9,584 nucleotides of DNA from CAVPMW01 sp963706515. Its GTDB lineage: Bacteria; Chloroflexota; Anaerolineae; Anaerolineales; UBA4823. Below are positions 1 through 6,925 of the stretch, in pieces. The notes beneath the pieces were generated by a model. That model did not search any database. It was not told where the DNA came from and saw only the letters and a list, made by a program, of their open reading frames with translations. The stretch is from positions 1-9,584 of the forward strand of contig CAVPMW010000029.1 of assembly GCA_963706515.1 (NCBI GenBank). The letters are read 5' to 3'. Every line of letters starts with the position of its first letter. Position 1 is the first letter of the stretch. The translations under genes and the position numbers were made by a program.

Positions 1-33
1 TATGTTCATCCCTGCAATGAATACTGCATTTAA

Positions 34-57
34 AGACCCCGCAGGTCTGATTTTCTT
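34..57 (+). terminator. Rho-independent terminator-like hairpin of an upstream gene
   Basis: AGACC (34-38) pairs with GGTCT (44-48) around a short loop, followed by GATTTTCTT (49-57), a T-rich tail on the plus strand. The left side has four Cs and the right side only two Gs. If one G were missing, the stem would be AGACCC/GGGTCT with a CGCA tetraloop, a stronger terminator. It would end a plus-strand transcript that enters from the left of the window, ahead of the kinase gene. Confidence 0.5.
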
Positions 58-61
58 GCGT

Positions 62-78
62 TTCCACTTTTAGTGGAA
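62..78. repeat. Short hairpin upstream of the kinase gene
   Basis: TTCCACT (62-68) and AGTGGAA (72-78) form a perfect 7-bp inverted repeat around three T residues. It lies between the upstream terminator and the purine-rich stretch GGAGGGG (104-110) that precedes the kinase. No T-run follows on the plus strand, so it is not a clear terminator. It could be an operator or a leader structure; the sequence alone does not decide. Confidence 0.4.
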
Positions 79-165
79 GCGGATGTAAGCTCATTTCTTT
101 TCTGGAGGGGAAAGTAATCCAATGCTCGCCAGCTTGCTGTGCCTTGCGCGCAGTTCCGGATTGGA

Positions 166-1211
166 ATGAGACCGTCCTACCTGCTGGGGGTGGCTGGGGG
201 AATTCCAGGGCGCTGTGCCTGGTGGCAGAGCCTAACGGGAAAATCGTCGGTTGGGGGCGGTCTGCCCCGCATCACCCAGCTGCCTTGACCTCTGGAGAGG
301 CGCTGGAGGCAGCCGCGGCGAGCGTGCGCCAGGCTCTGGCGCAGGCCGGCCTGCAGCCCGGTCAGGTCGCCGCGGGTTGTTTCGGGCTGGCTGGTCGTGG
401 GGCCGCGAAAGGTTTCGGCGCGGCGCGTGTTGTCCTGGATAGCCTCGGCCTTGCTCAACAAGTTACCTTCAAAGCTTACCCCCTGCTTGCCTTGCGCCGA
501 TACCCCGGACGCTGTGGGGCTGGTAATCTCCGCAGAGCGGCGGATGGCGGCTGCATCCGCACTCCGCAGGGGGCGGAGTGGCACTCCCCCTGGTACAGCC
601 AGGAAGGCGCCGGCGAGTTCGCCGTCGGCGAGATCGCAGCCGGTGAGCAGGCGCTCCAGGCTGTCTTTCAGGCTGCCGATGGGCGCGGCCGCCCGACGAT
701 GCTCACCGAGCTGGTCCTCCGCCTCAAGGGCTTATCCAGCCCTGCTGAGCTTGCCCGCCTGGCAGCCGGCGGTCTCGCCAGCGGGGAAGCCGGCGATGAA
801 TTCAAAGCTTCCCTTGCGCCGCTGCTCTTCCAGGCGCAGCAGCGCTATGCTGACCCGGTCGCAGCGGACATTCTGCTCGCTATCGGTGACGAGCCTCAGC
901 CGCGTGGCGCTGAGCTTATCGGAGCGTCACAGCTTACTGCTCGACCCGTTCCCGGTAGTACTGGCAGGTGGGTTGTTTAAGGGGAAGGCACTCTGCTGCC
1001 GGAAGCGGTCAGCCTGAGTGTCGCACGCCGCGCCGTTCCGCAGGCGCGCCTCGTCCTTGCACGGCAGGAACCAGTATTGGGCGCTCTGCTCTTCGCTTTC
1101 GATCCGTTCGGCGAGCGTGTAACCGCCGAGCAGATCGGTCGCATGCAGGCAACCCTGCCTGCCAGGGGTTTTTCGCCGGCGGATGAGGGGAAATTTCGGA
1201 AAAATAGATGA
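166..1211 (+). pseudogene. BadF/BadG/BcrA/BcrD-family sugar kinase (GlcNAc kinase-like), frame-disrupted
   Basis: Read across several frame changes, this is a protein of about 348 residues of the BadF/BadG/BcrA/BcrD ATPase family, in which bacterial members are often N-acetylglucosamine-type kinases acting in the cytoplasm. Recognisable stretches in order are MRPSYLLGVAGG (from 166), an AGCFGLAGRG-like segment, DTPDAVGLVIS, EGAGEFAVGEIAAGEQAL, GRGRPTMLTELVL, PVVLAGGLFKG and PVLGALLFAF, ending at TGA 1209-1211. Frame changes fall near 199, 490, 520, 930 and 985. Family motifs are altered: GVDGG reads GVAGG, the catalytic ND before AYPLLAL is replaced by K, the SGTG loop is scrambled, and GDEG reads SQEG. 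The start is uncertain: ATG 166 gives the family N-terminus but has a weak ribosome site; ATG 122 follows GGAGGGG at about 11 nt but soon hits a stop. It is either a decayed gene or error-rich sequence. Confidence 0.72.
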
Positions 1212-1244
1212 ATTGAGGGTAAATGCCCTCAATTCATCTATTTT
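1201..1244. terminator. Bidirectional terminator, perfect 19-bp inverted repeat
   Basis: AAAATAGATGAATTGAGGG (1201-1219) is followed by a 6-nt loop (1220-1225) and its exact reverse complement (1226-1244). Both transcripts gain a T-run at the stem end (TTTT at 1241-1244 on plus, and its mirror on minus). The plus-strand kinase ends inside the left arm (TGA 1209-1211), and the minus-strand gene ending at 1351 points toward it. A hairpin between convergent genes that works in both directions is the simplest reading. Confidence 0.8.
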
Positions 1245-1303
1245 AAACCTCCGCTCCTCCGCAAGCTGCGTAAGACCAAAAATCAGCAGTGGATGACTTA
1301 TGC

Positions 1304-1327
1304 GATACTGCCTGCAGAACCAGTATC
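1304..1327. repeat. Small inverted repeat downstream of the 167-residue gene
   Basis: GATACTG (1304-1310) and CAGTATC (1321-1327) are perfect 7-bp arms around a 10-nt loop. It sits in the convergent gap, 24 bp past the stop of the minus-strand gene ending at 1351. No T-run follows on the minus strand, so termination is better assigned to the 1201-1244 repeat. It may add structure to the 3' end of that mRNA. Confidence 0.35.
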
Positions 1328-1350
1328 AGGCCGGGTTATTCGAAGGCGGC

Positions 1351-1854
1351 TCAGCTGAAGGATTGCCTCGGTGGAGATTCCCCGGCTTTGCGGTACCAGT
1401 CCAACCCGTGGTAGAAGACGCTGACTTGCGCCAGACCGAACCAGACCAGGAAGAGATCGACTGCCAGCGTCGCCAGGTTCACCCAGCTTCTCAAGTTCGC
1501 CTGCAAGGTAGCCACGATGCCCTGGAGCTCCGTGACCTGACCGTGCACGTCGGTTATCTGACCGCTCAGCCCGCCGACATTTTGGCTGAAGCCAGCTACC
1601 AGGTTCCCGATCAGTGGGATTTGCTTTACCTGTTCGATGAGCTGGTCGACGGTTCCCAGCCCGCCTTCGACCGATTTCAATCCAGTGTCCACTCCTGCCA
1701 GCACCTGGCCGGTGTGCTCCAGGAAAACGCTCCCCTGGTGGATTGCGAGCTGGTTGGCTACCCAGCTTCCCACGATCCCCGAGAGCGCAATGGCGATGCC
1801 CAACACGCAGATCACCATCACCAGGACTGCCAGTATTTTCTTGAAAGTTTCCAT
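1351..1854 (-). CDS. Hypothetical membrane protein with two membrane segments and a helical central region
   Basis: An intact frame of 167 residues that I do not recognise as a named family. Residues 7-34 (ILAVLVMVICVLGIAIALSG) form an N-terminal membrane helix and about 122-148 (NLATLAVDLFLVWFGLAQVS) a second one. Between them lies a segment with Val/Leu/Gln periodicity and repeated Gly pairs (EGGLG, VGGLSGQ, DVHGQVTELQG), suggesting a helical or coiled-coil domain outside the membrane, with both termini probably on the same side. The start ATG at 1852-1854 has the purine-rich stretch AAAGGGAG about 9 nt upstream. It lies 59 bp after the stop of the 189-residue membrane gene in the same direction, so the two may be co-transcribed. 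It is one of only two genes in the window without frame damage. Confidence 0.75.
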   Translation of the reverse strand: METFKKILAVLVMVICVLGIAIALSGIVGSWVANQLAIHQGSVFLEHTGQVLAGVDTGLKSVEGGLGTVDQLIEQVKQIPLIGNLVAGFSQNVGGLSGQITDVHGQVTELQGIVATLQANLRSWVNLATLAVDLFLVWFGLAQVSVFYHGLDWYRKAGESPPRQSFS

Positions 1855-1890
1855 GGGGTTGGTCTCCCTTTCGGATATGATCGATCTGCG

Positions 1891-1923
1891 CCTGGCCGGC
1901 TCTAGAGGCTTTTTCAGGCCAGG
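1891..1923. repeat. Inverted repeat overlapping the 3' end of the 189-residue gene
   Basis: CCTGGCC (1891-1897) and GGCCAGG (1917-1923) are perfect 7-bp arms. The right arm includes the last sense codons of the minus-strand gene that ends at 1914, and the loop holds its stop and the 8-bp palindrome CTCTAGAG. On the minus strand no T-run follows, so it is not a convincing terminator. It could stabilise or partly separate the two adjacent membrane-gene messages. Confidence 0.35.
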
Positions 1924-2483
1924 ACGCGCAGATTGATCCCGATAAATAAAAGTATGTATATAAAGAAAAATACTACAAAAAATTCGTGGTATCTTTCACG
2001 CTTCGTGCTCGCCGCAACCAGGTTGAGCGTGAAAAGCAGGAAGATGGTTACAAAATAGATCGGACCCTGAGCCAGAAGGTGGCTTACCCCTTTCAAGCTG
2101 GTATCGATCAGGTCGATCGGCGAGAGCAGCGCAGCCAGGAGGAAGAATAGACGAGAATTGGAGTAATACTGCTCCTTGAGGTCTGCGCCGCTATCGATGT
2201 GCTCGGGGAAGAGCAGCGCCGCGAGCAGGTAGCCGATTACCGGGCTGAGCAGGACGAATACAAACAGGAAGAAAGTCCATTTTGTCTCGACCTGCCAGCG
2301 ATACAAGATCCACCAGTTCATCAGCAGGTAGAGAAGCACGTTGATCCCCCAGAATGCATGCACCCAGTAGACGCGCACTTCATGCCGCACCTGGACGAGC
2401 TGCCCGTACCCCGCCAGGATGCGCGTAATTCCCAGGGCGAGCACGATGGAGGTCAGGACGGAGAGGTAGGCGAAGGGGGACAT
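1914..2483 (-). CDS. Conserved-type polytopic membrane protein, function unknown
   Basis: An intact frame of 189 residues with about six membrane helices, at roughly residues 6-25, 41-61, 69-92, 112-129, 141-159 and 168-187. The N-terminal half (SIVLALGITRILAGYGQL, then YWVHAFWGINVLLYLLMNWW and WTFFLFVFVLLSPVIGYLL) has the look of a bacterial hypothetical membrane family with a LGITRIL-like start and a W-rich second helix; I know no assigned function. There is no catalytic motif or signal peptide beyond the first helix. The start ATG at 2481-2483 has no clear ribosome site. It lies 49 bp after the glycosyltransferase stop in the same direction and 59 bp before the next small membrane gene, so these may be one transcript. 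Confidence 0.75.
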   Translation of the reverse strand: MSPFAYLSVLTSIVLALGITRILAGYGQLVQVRHEVRVYWVHAFWGINVLLYLLMNWWILYRWQVETKWTFFLFVFVLLSPVIGYLLAALLFPEHIDSGADLKEQYYSNSRLFFLLAALLSPIDLIDTSLKGVSHLLAQGPIYFVTIFLLFTLNLVAASTKRERYHEFFVVFFFIYILLFIGINLRVLA

Positions 2484-2532
2484 TCGAGCGGTTTATAGCG
2501 GGTGGGGAGGATGTTATGGACGCGCTAAATAT

Positions 2533-4349
2533 TTATGGATTAATCGATATATCGAACCATTCTGAGGTGCTGCCATTATCAGCGAGTACTGGAACAGGGT
2601 TTCCTGTAATTCCATCCACAACTTGAATCTGCAGATGGAAGGGTTTCTCAGGAGCGGAGTCCGGTAGGTCAATCCGTAAGTGCTGTTCCACCAGATCTCC
2701 TGTTAACCAATGGCGCGGTGGGTACCCTATCTCTTTTCCAGGAATCGCTTCACTGCTTGTTAGCAACGATCCATTAGGATCAATGATGTTTACTCGTGTA
2801 GTAAAATTATGCTCAAGCTGTTTTGCTTGCCAGAATAAATTCAAACGCAAACGATTATTTGCCTTGTCAGCATTATATTCATATCCAATCAAATCTACTT
2901 TATCATTAAAGCCTACATGAAATAAGTTTGGAATAGTATTCACCTTTGACAGCGGCAGCGCTTTTATTTTATAGGTTGGAAGGATGACTTGATTGAGTAA
3001 AAAAATATTTGCAATGAGCATACCAGTTACGACTGTTATGCTCAATGCAAGACTCCATCTAGGAATGAGGTTCCATATTCCGAATCCAATTAACAACATA
3101 ATTGGACCAATTACTGGTAATAAATAGCGACCTTGATAGCAAGACTCCATGCATTGAGTCAAATTCACGATGAGGATTCCTTCAAGGACCAGAATAGAAA
3201 TCCCTAAATAAACCATAAAACGACGTTGCAGAGTATTAAGCTCCCGCAACCTGCCTTTTATCCAGGCCAGTGCGATACCTGCCAGGCTGAGCAGTAGTAA
3301 AACGCGAGCAGCTATATAAAACCAATCGGGCGCACGAACCAGCATCCAGCCAAAGGTCGCCCAAAAGGATTCGAACTGGATCCGCCAGAAGTCACCAATT
3401 TGCCCCAAGGTCAAAGGCAATATTCCGCTGAGTATGGCTATATATTTGAGTGTACACATTCCAACCTAACGGATCTCTATAGTTGATCTGGTTGAAAAGA
3501 AACCATGGGCTTGCTAACACGAAGACCGGTACTATAAGAGCGAGCAATCCTTTGCCGAGAAACGCCCATGATCGTCTGGTTATGGAAATATAGATGAGCA
3601 ATAAAATTACGGTGATTAATACTGAAATACCGGTAAGCTTTGCCAGAAAAGCCAGGGCTGCAGTGATTCCCAGCAACCACCAGTTTTTCCATTTGTCTGG
3701 CTCCTTCAGAGTTCGATAGGACTGCAGCCATGCGGCTGATGCAGCTAAGATAAGTAAATTGTCGTTATTTAAGACCGCGCTGATAAAGAGGAACTGCGGG
3801 GTTAACAGCATTAGCAGTGCTGCCAATAAGCCGATTCCTAAAGTCTCTGGAAACAATTCCCATCCCAACACCAGGATCAATAGGACAGATCCTGCTCCCA
3901 AAACAATCGATCCGAACCTGGCGAAGTGTAAAGTTTTAACTTGTCCTAGATAAGGAAATGTATCTGCCGAACCGTGCAACCCGCGATTTTGGGCTAGTAT
4001 ACAAATAATTTGGGTTCGCTATGAATGATCCGCGAGTATCCTTAAGGTTTGATAGTGAAGCTGGAATTGCAGCAATCAGATAATAGAGAGGCGGTTGATG
4101 AGCTTCGCCACCTCCGGGCTTTCCTTGGATGGGCATACGCCTTCCATTCGCCAGGGTATACACGTACCCAAAATGTCCGTTTTCATCGGGTGCTTCAAAT
4201 GACGGTACGAGTAAGCTGTAGGAAATGGCGAGGATGAGATAAAGGGTGAGAACTAAGCCAGCAATTATGACCTTGTGTGAAAATCTGTGCACGATATTCA
4301 ATTTTATTCCAACTGCAATCGATTTTCCGATTAATTTGGACTTACGCAA
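2533..4349 (-). CDS. GT-C fold membrane glycosyltransferase (GT39/DUF2142-like), two frame changes
   Basis: About 604 residues when read through two frame changes. These proteins transfer a sugar from a polyprenyl-phosphate donor onto lipid, protein or polysaccharide at the outer face of the cytoplasmic membrane; the substrate here is unknown. The N-terminal part has a membrane helix followed by APDENGHFGY, an acidic loop motif of the fold, then EAHQPPLYY. Many helices follow, with LNNDNLLILAA and CYQGRYLLPVIGP as family landmarks. The last 110 residues (from about VDLIGYEY) form a beta-rich extracytoplasmic domain with RLNLFWQAK and VNIIDPNG. The frame joins at 3980-3982 (GGG on the coding strand) and 3403-3406 (GGGG); removing one G at each restores PKSRLHGS and FDLGQIGDFW. 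The start is uncertain: TTG 4349 is the first codon after a stop, and a GTG 19 codons later is also possible. It is visibly AT-richer than the genes at either end of the window. Confidence 0.72.
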
Positions 4350-4563
4350 ATCCTAAATGAGTAATTGAAATACGGGGTGAATAGCGAACGTTCGTGCCGC
4401 AGTGCTTAATGTATTCTGTTTCCGCCTGATCAATCCGATTAATCAGGTTGATCGGAACACTAAGTTCAGTCATAAAATTTTTGAATGATGGTGCTTCGCT
4501 AATTAGGATTAGAAAATACCTGAACTTCTAACAGAATTATTGTGTCTGTACTTAGGCTGAATC
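4350..4563. other. AT-rich intergenic region with a long imperfect palindrome
   Basis: This gap separates the nucleotidyltransferase stop (4564) from the glycosyltransferase start (4349). No gene was found in it. It holds an imperfect palindrome centred between 4440 and 4441 (arms 4426-4440 and 4441-4455, three of fifteen positions not Watson-Crick), and the perfect 10-bp palindrome CGAACGTTCG at 4385-4394. Neither is followed by a T-run on the minus strand. They may be operators for the downstream glycosyltransferase gene; I could not pick out a convincing promoter. Confidence 0.4.
4426..4455. promoter_or_regulatory. Imperfect 15-bp palindrome, possible operator or mRNA hairpin
   Basis: The left arm CTGATCAATCCGATT and right arm AATCAGGTTGATCGG match at 12 of 15 positions as reverse complements. 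The three other positions can be G-U pairs in one strand or the other, so an RNA hairpin is possible from either strand. It lies 77 bp or more upstream of the glycosyltransferase start. Confidence 0.4.
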
Positions 4564-4988
4564 CTATCGCTTGATTATTCTCAAAATGGGTGTGAGCAGC
4601 GCTCGCCCGCTCATACAGGATGACGGTCCCGCCGGAGAGTACCTGCCGCGTCCCCTTGTCGAGCGGTTGGCTGAGCCAGGTAGGCCCGGCGATCCCGTAC
4701 TCCACTTCCGGTCCGCCGCGGTACCAGGCGCGGACTGAGATAACGGGACCATAATCCTCAACCTGGAGGCGCTCCACCACGCCGAAATGACCTACCCAGC
4801 CAGTATCCTCCAGGTAGCGCCTTGGCGTATCGGTCAGAATGATCAGGTCAATGTCTGAGCTTGCTGTCGCTGCCCCGCGGGCGTACGAGCCGACCAGGGC
4901 GATTGCCTGTAAATCGCTTTTTTTACTCGCCCAGGCACAAACTGCAGTCTAGGAAATCCCTGATGTGCGCCTGGGTATACCCGCTCAC
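4564..4988 (-). CDS. Small MNT-type nucleotidyltransferase, two frame changes
   Basis: About 141 residues when read across frame changes near 4930 and 4608. The core is ALVGSYARGAATASSDIDLI, the GS-x-x-R-G then D-x-D signature of the DNA polymerase beta/minimal nucleotidyltransferase fold. It transfers a nucleotide to an unknown acceptor and binds metal through the paired aspartates. Further on are EDYGPVISVRAWYRGGPEVE and GTRQVLSGGTVILYE, seen in single-domain nucleotidyltransferases of Chloroflexota-like genomes. The start GTG (4986-4988) overlaps the stop of permease 2 in the four bases GTGA, with AAAGG just before it, which points to translational coupling. After ILYER, one extra G shifts the frame; the corrected end is ALLTPILRIIKR, stop at 4564. 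No HEPN partner is present beside it, so a toxin-antitoxin role is not supported. Confidence 0.75.
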
Positions 4989-5831
4989 CCTTTCAGCGCC
5001 CCAGCCAGGATGCCGCGCACGAAGTACCTGCCCAGGAGGAGGAAGAATAGCAGTGGCACGATAACCGTTAACATAGAAGCCGCCATTTGTAGGTTATAAG
5101 GAGAGATCGTGCTTCCCTGGTCATAGCCATCGCTACTTGCACCGTCTGGGTTTTTGGGGTACTCAATGTCAGGGCAATGAAGAATTCATTCCAAACCTGG
5201 GTAAATATGATAATTGACACGGAGGCGTAAGCCGGTAATGAAATGGGGGAAACGATCCTGAAGAAAATCTGTACTTTGGAGGCTCCATCCATCTGACCGG
5301 CCTCTTCCAGCTCCCGGGGAACCGATAGGAAGAATGTCCCCATCAATACTGATGCCAGGGGTATGTTTATGATCAAGTAAGACAGAATTAAGCCAAAATA
5401 TGTATTAGCCAGCCCACTTTTAGCTGTGATTGTCGTCAAGGGAATGATCACCGCTTGATACGGCATGTACAACGCTATTCCCACCAGAACGAAGATTATC
5501 CTGCTGAAGGTCGTCCTGGAACGACTAAGATAATACCCTCCGAGACCACCGAAGAACGCAGCCAGCGCAGTAACTAAAACTGTTATGATCGTCGAGTTTA
5601 TGATTGGGTGCTGCATCGGGATCAAGAAATCCCGGCTTCCAAATAATGCTGCCGTATAATTCTGAATTTGCGGTACCCGAGGGAATGCCATGTAAGTTCG
5701 CTGTGTGGATCTCTGGCAACGTCTTCAGAGAATTGTTAATCATTATATAGATTGGCAGATATATATATACAGCTCAGCAGTACCAATACAACATATACAA
5801 TGATTTTTAGGGATTTGCTATTGCTTTTCAT
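4985..5831 (-). CDS. Sugar ABC transporter permease 2 (MalG type), three frame changes
   Basis: About 281 residues, the usual MalG length. It is a membrane subunit of a carbohydrate importer of the CUT1 class. Landmarks are a first helix (IIVYVVLVLLSCIYI), INNSLKTLPEIH, TVLVTALAAFFGGLGGYYLS, the cytoplasmic ATPase-contacting EAA loop EELEEAGQMDGASKVQIF, QVWNEFFIAL and the typical end RYFVRGILAGALKG. The frame changes are at a TA repeat (5759-5769), near 5700 (EIH to TQRTYMAFP), and near 5118, where one base is missing before GSTISPYNLQMAAS. The start ATG (5829-5831) immediately follows the permease 1 stop (TGAATG), and its own stop overlaps the next gene's GTG, so it belongs to a tight operon. 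Confidence 0.88.
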
Positions 5832-6748
5832 TCAAACCACTTCCTTAACAGCGTAGATGGTGTAGGGAATGACAATGATGAATGCCATAAGGAAGATGAT
5901 TACCCCAATCGCCGCCCCAGCTGAGGCCAGACGCTGGTCATAGGCGGTGACTATCATATTTGTCGCCAGTACGTCGGTCGAGATACCGGGTCCACCCCTG
6001 GTTACGATCCACACGATGTCAAACACTTTTAGCGTGGAGATCAACAATAAGCGACACCAGCACCAGGATGCCCGAGCGAATATTGGGGATAATCACCGAG
6101 AAAAGCGTCCTTACTCTGGAAGCTCCGTCCACGGTGGCAGCCTCAACCATCTCGATCAGTTCCGAAGTACGGAAGGAGGATTGGATAATAATGACCGAAA
6201 AGCCCAGGTACTGCCATACGAAGATTAAGATCAGCCAGTAGGTAGCCGTAGAGGGGTCATTGGTAAATGTAAACGGGGAGTGAATACCAATGTTGCCCAG
6301 TGTGGTATTTATCACACCTCTTTCAGGTTGATACATCCACGACCAGATCGTCCCGGTCACCACGAAGGACATCGCAACCGGATACAGGATTAACGTCCTG
6401 GACGTAGGCTTCAACCCCCCTGATAGGCGCCAGCTCTAATAGGTAAGCGAGGAATATCGCTAAGACCACTGTGGGGACCACTCCCAGTATCAGCCATTTT
6501 AAATTATTCTGGACATCTACCCAAAAACGACCCTGGTTAAATAGGAACTTATACCATTTCAATCCAGTAAAGGTGTAATTGGCTGCTGTACTGACCCAAT
6601 TCGCCGTGGAAACGTAAAAGTTCCAGATCAGCGTCCCATAAAGGATGATCAGGAATAACAACAATGGCAATGTAAATACCAGGAATTCTGTTACGCTTGC
6701 CATTTGCCTTCGACGTTTTTGCGTTTTTTGCGTTTTCGCCGCTATCAC
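5832..6748 (-). CDS. Sugar ABC transporter permease 1 (MalF type), two frame changes
   Basis: About 304 residues, normal for a MalF-type CUT1 permease. Landmarks are an N-terminal basic tail (KTQKTQKRRRQ), a first helix FLVFTLPLLLFLIILYGTLIWNF shortened here to TLPLLLFLIILYG, NLKWLILGVVPTVVLA, TLILYPVAMSFVVTGTIWSW, the EAA loop EMVEAATVDGASRVRTLFSV, and TLKVFDIVWIVTRGGPG. It pairs with permease 2 to form the channel. The first frame join is in a six-base G run on the coding strand (6415-6420); with five Gs the text reads PIRGLKPTSRTLILYP. The second is near 6048, where one extra base interrupts VSLLLISTLKVF. I chose GTG 6746-6748 because AAGGGG lies 8 nt upstream; a GTG at 6755-6757 is too close to it. 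Confidence 0.88.
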
Positions 6749-6785
6749 GTGATCCACCCCTTACTAGACGGACTAATTCCACTGA

Positions 6786-6803
6786 AAGAGAAATTAATCT
6801 CTT
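6786..6803 (-). repeat. Second small hairpin in the binding protein-permease gap
   Basis: AAGAGA (6786-6791) and TCTCTT (6798-6803) are perfect 6-bp arms around a 6-nt loop. It comes just after the larger hairpin on the minus strand and about 40 nt before the permease 1 start. It is AT-rich and weak; it may add to the structure that separates the two messages. Confidence 0.3.
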
Positions 6804-6810
6804 CTTTAAG

Positions 6811-6853
6811 AAAAATCAGGTAAGGATACATGTGGATCATGCATCCTTACCTG
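6811..6853 (-). terminator. Intercistronic terminator-like hairpin between binding protein and permease 1
   Basis: CAGGTAAGGATACATG (6817-6832) and CATGCATCCTTACCTG (6838-6853) form 16-bp arms with one mismatch and a 5-nt loop. Read on the minus strand, the stem is followed directly by ATTTTTCTT, a T-run. It lies 72 bp downstream of the binding protein stop and about 68 bp upstream of the permease 1 start. Such hairpins typically let most transcripts stop after the binding protein while some read on, and also protect the upstream message from decay. Confidence 0.75.
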
Positions 6854-6925
6854 TTTATCTAATCTAACGCATTAATCTTACGAATGAATCTTTCACCCAC
6901 AAGGTAACCGTTAGCCGCTGAGCGT

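Noticed and set aside
177..584. Minus-strand open frame across the kinase region
   Set aside because: GC-rich coding sequence often leaves the opposite strand open. The plus-strand kinase motifs account for this stretch, and the minus translation shows no domain.
1300..1905. Plus-strand open frame of about 201 codons
   Set aside because: It lies opposite the intact two-helix membrane gene (1351-1854), has no ribosome site and no family-like features, and its Gln/Asp/His-rich translation is typical of an antisense frame.
4385..4394. CGAACGTTCG as a LexA-type SOS box
   Set aside because: Gram-positive-type LexA boxes have four bases between CGAAC and GTTCG. Here the half-sites are joined directly, and no SOS gene is adjacent.
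4564..4988. MNT/HEPN toxin-antitoxin module
   Set aside because: The nucleotidyltransferase fold is present, but no HEPN-type small gene lies on either side. Its neighbours are a permease and a 214-bp gap.
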